Shown here: positions 35,601 to 46,600 of the stretch, piece by piece
How positions within the stretch are numbered: position 1 is the stretch's first letter
How the letters are laid out: each line of letters starts with the position of its first letter
Assembly: GCF_947242115.1 (NCBI RefSeq)
Contig: NC_074725.1
Span: 30,064,584-30,128,583, forward strand
Source: Biomphalaria glabrata
Lineage: Eukaryota > Mollusca > Gastropoda > Planorbidae
Length of the DNA stretch: 64,000 nt
Direction of reading: 5' to 3'
The notes under the pieces: model-generated
What the model was told of the DNA's origin: nothing
Seen by the model: only the letters and a program-made list of their open reading frames with translations
The model's database searches: none
Translations under genes and position numbers: made by a program

Positions 35601-38600
35601 TCGGACGCCAAAAGAAGAGAAATAGGAGTGGTGATCTCTACGCGGTATTAAAAGGTATTTGTCAAACTGTTGGTCATCGTCACGTGAAGCCACTAAGCTT
35701 TTTTGTTTTGTCAAGAATTGCAATATTGACTCCCTTAGCATATATTGTGTTGTTTTTTGTTGTTTTTTTCTTACGGAGGAATCATATTTTCCAGTAAATG
35801 TTTTAAAGACCGTTTGACTAGTTTGAGGTGTTCAACATTCTTGGCTTCATTGCCGAAACCGAAACTTCAATGAATTGTGGGAAGCGTGGTCGAGAACTTG
35901 GCTTGGCTTGGCTACCTAGAAGGGGGCTCGAGGTTCGACACCCGACTCGGGCAGAGTTGTGTTTACTGAGCGCCTAAAGGCAGCATGGAAAACCAACTCC
36001 TAGATACCACCTCCCCCCCCCCCCCACGGGTCCACAAAAGAGATTGGACCAAAAGCGCTCTGAGCATGCTATAAGCATGAAAGTGGCGCTATATAAAAGC
36101 TATAATAATTCAGATCAACGCTGCTGGACTAGTTTTGCGCAAAGACTTTTCCCCTCATAGTCCGAGGACCTTTTCAGTAAACGGACCAAAAGGTTTAGAT
36201 CTCACGTCCTATAAACACAAACTCATACATCAAGACATCTCTTTAAAAACATTTTTTAGAGTAGTTTGCCTTTTTTTATTTTGTTCTATGTCTATGTCTC
36301 TCGAGATGCGGGGAAAATATGCAGGTCGCAACTGGGTTTGCGTAGTCATGTGAAACATTCCCTCATCCTTAATCTTCGAAATCGAAGACACTGCTATTTG
36401 TATTCTGTTATGTTCTCAAAGCGTTGTGTTTGTTGACAGCGCTATTGTTGACCTCCTTCAGGCATAACGACTATGGCTCATCTCGTAGAACAAGCGAGAT
36501 GAAAGCCTGGAAATTATTTATGTTCGGAGCGATGTCGCCCACACAATAGTTCCGCCCTTTCCACGCAGCTGGTGTGTCCAAAGGAACGGAATTATCCTAT
36601 ACCAGTGATGCTCAAAATACGGCCCGCGGGCCAGATCCGGCCCATGACGAGGTTCCATCCGGCCCGCCGAAACGTCGGTATAAAGTGTAGAAAATCTCCC
36701 CACCCCTTTAAAAAATAGAAAGGTTGAAAAATGTATCTTTACCTATGTTAAATTGGTACCAAGAGCTTTAACATTTATGCCTTTGTGAAAAGGAAATTAA
36801 GAATCTACCAGAACCATTGAACGGATCTTTTTTGTGGAACATGGTAAAAAGCTAACAAACTTTTTTTTTTATAAAGAAAGTCTGGCTGTTTCAATAAACA
36901 ACATATAGCAACAGCATCAATAAAACAATTCTGGCGTGGAGGATCAATTATTAATGTAATTACCAGATCCACGGGTTTTTAATGAAATAGTTTCATGTCG
37001 TTTTCAGTTTTTTATTTTTTTAAAACCTTTTTTGGTCATGTGGCCCGTGACACGAGTGTCGGAAATTAAAATGGCCCACAGGTTGAATTAGGTTGGGCAT
37101 CACTGTCCTATACAGTTTGGGATACGAAGCGAAGCAGGTTAACAGGGCTATATACAGAAAATTATTACTCCCATCTCTTTTACAATGTCAGTAGCGAGAG
37201 GGTTAAATTCACCCCCTCTGGGCTCTCACCTCTGTATTTCGTTTCGTTTCGCTCAAGGCAATCATGTACTTACTACTAAAAATATGGAATGAAACAGGTG
37301 AACATGTCCGCCACTGAAACCAAGAAAAAGAATCCGGTTTTCTACTTTTGCGCACGTGGCGTGAGCGCCCTCTATACTCGTGTGACTCTTGATCTGGCGG
37401 TCTTCTGCTGTAAGCTGATTGACATAGTCAAATAAAAAGACAATATAATATTTAAATCTAATTGTTTCGTTTTTTCTAAATATTATTTTATATGGCGACA
37501 ACGCTTAGTTGATGAGGTCTGCACCTATGGTGGGCAAAGTAAAAAATGTTTTGTAAAATGTTTTACTTATTTCGGGTGTTCCTTCAGAGTTGAAGATAAT
37601 TACTTCCTAGTCCAAATCTCCCTCAGGACGACGGGGGATGGGAGCGGGCAGGGTTTGAACACGGGACCATCGAGAAGTCCGAACGACAGTCCAGCGTGCA
37701 AACCACACGACCAGGCCACACAGGACTTCGAGGAGAACGCGCCTTTTTTTTTTAATTAGAAAAAAAAAGGGGGGGAGAGAAGAAATGTAACGGTAAGACG
37801 TTTTACGAAACTATGAGTTTAAAAAAAGGGAGGGGGATGCTAAGTGTTTTGCCCATACGATAAAGCCAAAATAGGCAGAGGCACTAACTGACTTCATAGA
37901 GAATTTGAGTCACTGTTTTCACTGAGGCTTCGAGTCACTGACTGTTTTCACTGAGGCTTCGAGTCACTGACTATTTTCACTGAGGCTTCGAGTCACTGAC
38001 TGTTTTCACTGAGGCTTCGAGTCACTGACTTCACCTATGCCTTGAACTTGTGTGTATCGCACTTCTGCAGCTTGAAATGGAGAAAAATCATTTGATGGAA
38101 CTTCTCCAGCGGGAGGAGATCGAAGTGCTCCTCCAGGCCATAATTACCAGAGCAAGACCCAAACATGACTCTCTCAATTCCTAAAAAAAAAATTGTTGCC
38201 GCTTATGATGATTTACACAAGTTCCAAGCGCTGCGAAATTCCGGCTCTGACTTGGTTGATACTGTCTCCCAATATGTAAACCATATGCAGTGGCGTACCT
38301 CGGGAGGGAGGAGGGGGTCGAAATCTGAAAATCCCCCCCGGACCCCCCACTTGAAGGGAGCCCCCAAATTAGTGTCCAAAATTTTTATTACATTAAATAT
38401 TCAGCCAATGTCATGTTATCTTGCTATTCTTGTTGTTATGTAAATTATGGACCTTGTTGCATACATTAGACTTGTATATTTATTAAGTAGGCTACATGAT
38501 CTCATGACATAATGTCGAATGTGAAATGCATAGACCCGTAAAGATGCCAAGAACTCCGAGCCCTCAAAACCCTTGCAACGCCACTGACCATATGTTAGCG

Positions 38601-41600
38601 AAATTGTACGTAAGATATATCCCTGAAAATGTTTCAATAGACATCTAGCAACATTTATCTCTGACATCTAGCATCAATTATCTTTGACATGTTGCGTCAC
38701 AAATCTCTGTCATATAGCGACATTTATCTCTGACTTTTAAGTAACATCAAGCGACATTTATCTCCGACATTTAACGAACATGTAGCGAGATTTATCTCGG
38801 ACATCTAGCATCAATTATCTTTGACATGTAGCGTCACAAATCTCTTTCATATAGCGACATTTATCTCTGACATTTAACGAACATCTAGCGACATTTATCT
38901 CTAACATTTAACGAACATCTAGCGACATTTATCTCTAACATTTAACGAACATCTAGCGACATTTATCTCCGACATTTAACGAAAATCTAGCGCCATTTAT
39001 CTCTGACATTTAACGAACATCAAGCGCCATTTATCTCTGACATTTAACGAACATCTAGCAACATTTATCTCTGACATTTAACGAACAACTAGCGATATTT
39101 ATCACTAACATCTATCACTCTTGCACACTGAAATCAATACTAATAACTCAATGATTGAGATTGAAATAATCTGCAAGTTTGGTTAATAATGATTTTTGAA
39201 ATATAAAGCGTTAATTAGTAAATTTACTAATTTATTACATTATTTTACTTAACAGCTTTTGTGAAGTAATCATTTTTTAAATTATATAATTATAATATGA
39301 GTAATTATTAAATATTTAAATGTCAAATAAGAGTTTTCCTTTTTAATTTAATATTTAGAAAGGCAAAAAAAAAAAAAAAGTAAGGCCAAAATAAAATTAA
39401 AATATGACCAAAATAAAAATTGTAAAGCCAAAATACATTTAAAAAAAAAAAAAGGGGGGACAACGTAGTGTGTGTGCGACACTTACAATGATGAGATCCC
39501 CAGTCTTGGTGATGGCGTAGACCAGCCCGTTGCTGACCCCGTTGCCACACGTGATGTCAAGGAAGTTGTGATGTTTGTTGTTGCCTAGGATACCAGGTCT
39601 CCCGTACAGTGGCTGGACTGAAAAACGTTACAAACCGCACATTAGGACGTCCACAAACACTGCAAGGAGGCGTGGCAGAGGGATAGAAACCCTTTTTGGT
39701 TACGTAACTGAGAGGGCACGAGCTCGAATCCCGCTGTAGACTAGATTTGGCTCAAGCTGAGCTTTATTTCTAAGCACATAAAGGTTGCACGAAAACTTTA
39801 TCACAGATACCTATATAGCAGGGGTTCTCAACCTGTGGGTCGCGACCCCCTTGGGGGTCGATTGACGATTTGCCTGGGGTAGCCTAAGACCATCGAAAAA
39901 ATGGATTGTTATTGTCTATTCTTTTCTTGCTGTATCTATGTGCGGGGGGGGGGGGGGTCGCGGCAGAGTGGGGGATTGTAAAAAGGGGTCGCCGAGCCTA
40001 TAAGGTTGAGAACCGCTGCTATTTAGGAACACAAGTACGCACTACACAAAAGCAATAATAATAAAAATAACATCGCCGTACCACTATCTCATAATTTAAG
40101 AAAAACTGAGATAGAAAAACAACGAAAATATGGGAACCTTGGCTTGGAGATCAAGCGTCTATGGAAATTGTCCAAAATAACAATATACCCCATTGTTATA
40201 TCAACCGAGGGGATAATAACAACTGACCTCACAGACACCTTCAAGGCTCTTAACATTCCTAGGAACATCCTCGTTGCCTGTCAGAGGGGCGGTACTGCTG
40301 CAGACCAGCCACATCACCAGAAAAATTCTTCAGTGGAAACTGTTAAAGGGACTACGATTAATTTCGTTTCTCTTTAGCGAAACTCGACCCTGGCAGCGCC
40401 AGAGAATGACTACTCGTTCATTTCTAACATAATAATAATAATAATAACGGTAGATTTTAATCGCCCTGTTCTGTTGTTTATTTATAAAAAAAAAAAAGAA
40501 GAAAAAACCGCTATCATTATTGACATACCCGTACCATTGCGTCACAATATAAGAAAAACTGAAATAGAAAAACAAAGAAAATATGGGAACCTCGGCTCGG
40601 AGGTCAAGTTTTCAAAAGATTTTAACAATTTCCGGATATTTCCACGACGTTTTAGTATATTTTGCAATTTCAGGAGATTTCCAGGAGCTCCTTATAATTT
40701 GACAAGAGGCCTCAGGAAATCTGTTATAGGTTATAAAATGGTTTAATTCAATAATTTATACACCTAGAATTAGCGCGGGTCCCATGAAAGTGTGGGGCCC
40801 ACTGCGGTAGCATAGTTTGCAGTGGCCTAAGGCCGCTCTGCAAAATAGCGGCGTATGCTACGCCGCCGGTCGACTAGTAATTATAATAATTGTGTAAATA
40901 GGCCTACTAATTGCAATAATCTGGCCTAATAATGGTTCCCCTTTTTGTACTCCTTTAGATTACTATATTATCTTTATAAAATAAATACATTATAAATATT
41001 TATTAGTTAAGACTAATTGCTTAACTAAATAGTTGATTTTTTTTTTAATTAATGTATGTGTTGTCATCAAGCATAAGCTTGCATGCAAAATTTGATAAGG
41101 ACTGGAGGAATAAAGAAATGGTCGAAGATATCCAAGCATACAAGAAATATACAGAGTCGTAAATATATATATATTGCTTCCCTTTAATCAATGGATTTCG
41201 ATTATTGCAGTGCTGCGTTTAATAAATCTTTTACTCACTTACAAATAGCTAAAAACGATTGTTGATGCTTTAAGTATGACAATATGGTGTGGATTAGAAC
41301 TAGATACAACATGGACTGCCTTTTTTAGCTTTATGATAAACCTGTGCTACGATTATGAATATGCCGAATTAAAAACCAATATACTTGACCAGCACTACAA
41401 GAGTTTTTGGATTAGGAAGCCACCATCTTCACTTATTAGGAGGCACGGTGGGTTAGCGGTAAAGCGCTTGGCTACCGAACCGGGAGTTCCGGCTTCGAAT
41501 CCTGGTTAAGACTGGGATTTTTAAATTTCGGGATCGTTGGGCGTCCACCCAGCTCTAAATGGATACCTGACATTAGTTGGGGAAAAGTAAAGGCGGTCGG

Positions 41601-43598
41601 TCGTTGTGCTGGCCACATGACACCCTCGTTAACCGTAGGCCACAGAAACAGATGACCTTTACACCATCTGCCCCAAAGACCACAGGGTCTGAAAGGGGAA
41701 CTTTTACTTTTATCTTCACTTATTAAGGAAGCTATGACAGTGACAAACTAACTAAGTAGATTTATCCTTTTTTTAAAAAAGAAGAAAAAGCAACAGTACT
41801 ACAACAACAAAAATTTGATATGATATAAGAGTGATGGACAGAGTGTCACAAAAAACATAAAGTACCAATAGGCACCGTCGTCTGAAAAGTTTCAGTGCTT
41901 AAAAAGTTTGGGTACCAAAATTTGAGATGCCGACATCCCGCCGTCACGAAGAATTTGCCGCACTCGGAGAAAGCCACCGCTCTGATGATATCTGTGAATG
42001 AAAAAAAAAAAAGCACTTGCCAACTGCAAAATTTTAAGCCCAAATATCTTAACCTGACTCAGACCGGGACCATTCCTTATTCAAGGCCTTAACACTGGCC
42101 ATCAATGTCATAGCCTGTGGGCAGTTTAGACCCATAACTCGTTGCCCCGTCGTACAGACCTGTGAGTTGGCAACTAAACTGCCCACAGGCTGTGACGCTG
42201 CAGGTCAGTGTCCAGGCCTTCTAAGACGACTGGTCTCGCTCAGACGAAGTCGTTTTCTGCAGGGGCTCATCCAACATACAGGGTAAGTCCCCGACAGTGC
42301 GCACCTCTCTTGTCTTATAAGTTATACATGTTTCTCCAAACCAGTTTAAACTCTACTAACTCAAGGGTTTTCCTGGCTGAATCAGGCAACCCTTCCATGC
42401 TCTGATGGGGCTTACATGTGTCCTGTCAAAAAATAACTAGTGCATCTTCGAACAAAACGTGTACCCTTATTTCTGACGTCATTCTGGGGACTGTAGAGCT
42501 CTTTTGACTATATTTCATAATTTTGCATTTGTAGCCTATATGTCATTTTGGATTAATATTTTAATACTACATTTCAAATTGTCTTTTTCTTTCCCTCTTA
42601 GTAATAAAAAAAAAATGTTCTATAAATATTTATAAAACATTCTAGATCTAGTGACTTAGCAAAAAGAGTTATTCTTCTTGAGCTTACCGACGATTTTATT
42701 GGTTGCTAAGCGATGCTTTTCTGGCCACGCCCACACGTTGACCTCGTTGTCGTGTTCCAGCCCTACGGTCACGATGACATCCATAGAGGGACTGAAAAGG
42801 ACGTACTTGATACCGAAGTCATGGCCGTACAGTGAGGCTATTTCTACACCATCCTAGTGAAAATAGATGTGTCAGTGCATGAAATATACGGTACGCGCCG
42901 TTTTGGCGCAGCCGTTTTGGCGCTACCCTTTTGACGCAGTCATTTTTGTCGCGAGACGTTTTGGCGCAGGGGACAAACTCATACAAAACAATGATACGTA
43001 TCATTATTTTGAAAGAAATAATACAACGAACGTAAATAACGTGCGCTAAACTGCTGCGCCAAAACGGCTCCACCAAAACGTCCAGCTTCGTGAAATATAT
43101 ATGGGATGTGTTGCTCGGTGGGGTGGGTGCCTTGATTTGTAATCCGATGTAAACCACGAATTTTTCAATAAGAGATTTGGCTCGAGCTGACACCATAAAG
43201 AATGTTTTTTTCCAAGATAACCCGTTTCCCCCACATGTCCACAACAAAAAAAAGATTGGACCATGGTGCACTGAGCATGCTATGGAATAATGGAAGACCA
43301 GTTTCCGTGTGATCATCGCGAGTTGTCCGTAAAGGATGACTTTTGTTATACATTCATCCGTGGGACATGACTAAGCCAGAGCAAGCGGCGTTGTCTGAGG
43401 AGGGTGAAGATGCTGTAAAGACCCAAATTCCTCCAATAAGAGAATGTTATAGGTCATCAGTGTTGACTACCGCGCAGACACAGCAAGAGAGTCGACCGCA
43501 CTGTGAAGAGGCGCCTAGAAGGAAACGTCACGTCTAGTATTGGAACGTAGACAGGCCAATAGCAATAGTCAATGAGACGAGACAGAGAAAGATATGAC

Positions 43599-43633
<35 letters not shown>

Positions 43634-46600
43634 GAGACAGGTAGACAGACAGATAAATATATACATAGAGAGAGGCAGATAGAAAGACAGAGAGGCAGAC
43701 TGAGAGAGACAGATAGAGAGAGAAGAGAGAGAGACACACAGAGAGCAGATAGAGAGACAGGCAGAAAGAGAGAGAGAGAGAGAGTTGAAGAGACAATAAA
43801 AAAAAGATTTAATTACATAAGAATATACCAATAAGAGAACAGGCCTAACTTACTATGAAACTATATTACGAAACAAATATATCAACAATTAACAGTAACA
43901 TTAACATATTTTTATTCTTTACCACGCACTAAAAATCTAAATAAGCTAAAAATGTTGATTAACAGCCCTTAACCCTCTAATCTCCAGCAGGTGGTCTATT
44001 AACCCTATTAACTTGCAGCCTACCTTAACCCTCCAAATCCTAGCAGCTGGTCTGTAACCAATCTCTCCCGTCACAATCAGTTTACCATCAGAAGAAAAGT
44101 TCACGGATGAGACACAGTTTTTATTAAGATGGATGTACTTCACTTGACTGGTCAAGAAAACATTTTTTATTAACTCTAATGTAGCCGTAGCATTTTGATG
44201 GTCGATAGGGATAATAGCGCCTTCGACGCCGGTTCCCTACTGGACCGTATTAAATTTGATTAAGACTGGTTTAGCTCAGTGCTTCATTTGTAGCATTAAA
44301 ATCAAATATAAAACGCAGGGCCACCTCCTGCTTCACAGCATCTTTCCTCTGCCTCTGCATCATCAAGACATCTTATTCGGGGCATACTCTAGGGTCGCCT
44401 TCGTTTTGTTTTTTAGCCGAGATACTATTTTTGCACCCTATTTTCTGATACTCAATCAAGGTAACTTGCACAATGGAATTTTTTTCCCTGTTCTGTTACT
44501 ATTTTTGAGTCTTCCTATAGTTTTTATATCTCTTGGTTAGTGCTTGTCCTGCGTTCGGTTTAATAATGTATAGTTCTTAGTTTTACTAGTAAACTGAAAA
44601 CTAATTGTAACCACCATAACCCTTAAAACTTCCTAAAGCCTAGCAAACTACCCTAATCCTAGAAATTACTTTGCCCTGATGGACCGTATTAAATTTGATT
44701 AAGACTGGTTTAGCTCAGTGGTTCAATTGTAGCATTAAAATCTAATATAACTAGCCGATGTAGGCACATTAATTCTTATTGGAATAAACTTGAACAGACT
44801 TCTTTTAAAACAAACTGAAATCTTCCATTTTTTATATAAATATACACAGCTTCAGCTTGAATGTGGATGTATGCAGGGCCGGCACGGCTACAGTCCCGGG
44901 TAATCTAAAAGAAAGGGGCCTCCACGAAAAAGAATAATACATCGGAATATCGACAAGTCAGAAAGTTTAAAGCAGTGATGCCCAACAGTTTAGAGACGGC
45001 GGGCCATTTTCGTTTCCGACACTCGTGTCGCGGGCCACATGACCGAAAATGTACAAAAAAAAAACGAAATGAAATTGGCCTGAAACAATTTTATTAGAAA
45101 CCCTTGGCTCTCTTAATGGGATATTTGAAATTGATCTTTGTTTTTACGCGTTGGAAAATGGCTTCACACCAATTATCATTGTAGCTATTTTACCACTGAC
45201 TCATTTTATTGTTTCTTTTTGGTAACTATTCCCATCGATCCTTCAATTTCTATGCGTAGTTTAACAATCTTTTATTCGCGGCTCAAAGCAAGTATGGCGT
45301 TCTATTTGTTTCATAATGCCGTTTATATATTTTTTTAAACAGCGAAACTTTCTTTATAAATCAAATATTTTGGATTATTATTATGTTTCACACACAAAAA
45401 AAGTTAAGATACGTTCAATTTTCCTGTTAGGTTCTACATTCGAAGTTCACTTGTACTTTCTTCGGCTTTCCCTTTTCATAAACGTACACATGTTAAAGGT
45501 CATGGTACTGATCCATTAGAGATAAAGAGAGGGCCTAACGTAGGCAAAGATACATTTTTTCAATCTTTTTTTTTTTGGAAAGGGGTGGGGGGATTTTCTA
45601 CACTTTGTGCCGACGGTTCGGAGGGGCCGGATCTGGCCCACGGTCCGTATTTTGGGCATCATTGGTTTAAAGTATTTTAGTTCTCATTTTAAAAAATCTT
45701 GACAGAGGCCTTCAAAATACTCCACATAATTAATCTGGCCCGCGGGCCGTATTTTGGGCATCACTGGTCTAAAGTATATTTGTTCTCATTTTAAAAAATC
45801 TTGACTGAGGCCTTCAAAATATTCCACATAATTAATCCGGCCCTGGATGTAGGAAGAAACATAATTTCAACAAGAACGTTGAAGGAACACTCAAGGCTTC
45901 AACAAAGCCTGGCATTTCATTCGTTTAAATTACCTGTTGGTTACTGCATCCAGTGGCGTAGCTAAGGTGGGGGTGGGGGGTCCAAATTTACCTGGTCCCC
46001 ACTTAAGGGCTACCCCCAAATGAGTGTCCAAAATCTGCTTTTACATTAAATATTAAGCAATTATCTCATGTCAGATGTTGAATGTCAAAATACAGGGGCC
46101 GCTAAAGAGGTCAAGCCAGCCCCCCCCCCCGCCCTCCCGTCCGCCTAATCTTTAGCTAATCTACTGACTGCATCAATTACTTGTGCCCTACAGTAAAGGT
46201 ACCTACAGTAAGGGTACCTATAGTAAAGGCTATAACGCTTCGAATTGTGTCCGTTTGAATTACGTATTGGTTACTGCATCAAGTACTTATGTCCGACAGT
46301 ACAGGTACCACCAGTAAAGGTACTTCCAGTAAAAGTACCTACAGTAAAGGTACCTAACTAAAGGTTACAGGGTTTTGAATTGTGTCCGTTTAAATTACCT
46401 GTTGGTTTCTGCATCAAGTATAACAAGGACACCTGCAGCTGTGTGAGCCACAAGGCTGCTGTTTCGGTCACAGGCCAGGCAACTGATGTTATTACAGGAC
46501 ATCCCCAGTACCAGATCCAGATTCATGACCGATAACTGGAAAGAAGGCTATAGGTCAGTAAGCCAATAGGTTTTGTTTACTTTGGCAATAGGTATTGGTC

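Noticed and set aside
42819-43316. 165-residue minus-strand open frame upstream of exon 4
   Set aside because: It crosses the CGTTTTGGCGC fold-back and a SINE fragment; no family similarity seen.
43457-43831. Ser/Leu-rich minus-strand open frames
   Set aside because: Produced by the GA microsatellite at 43585-43800.
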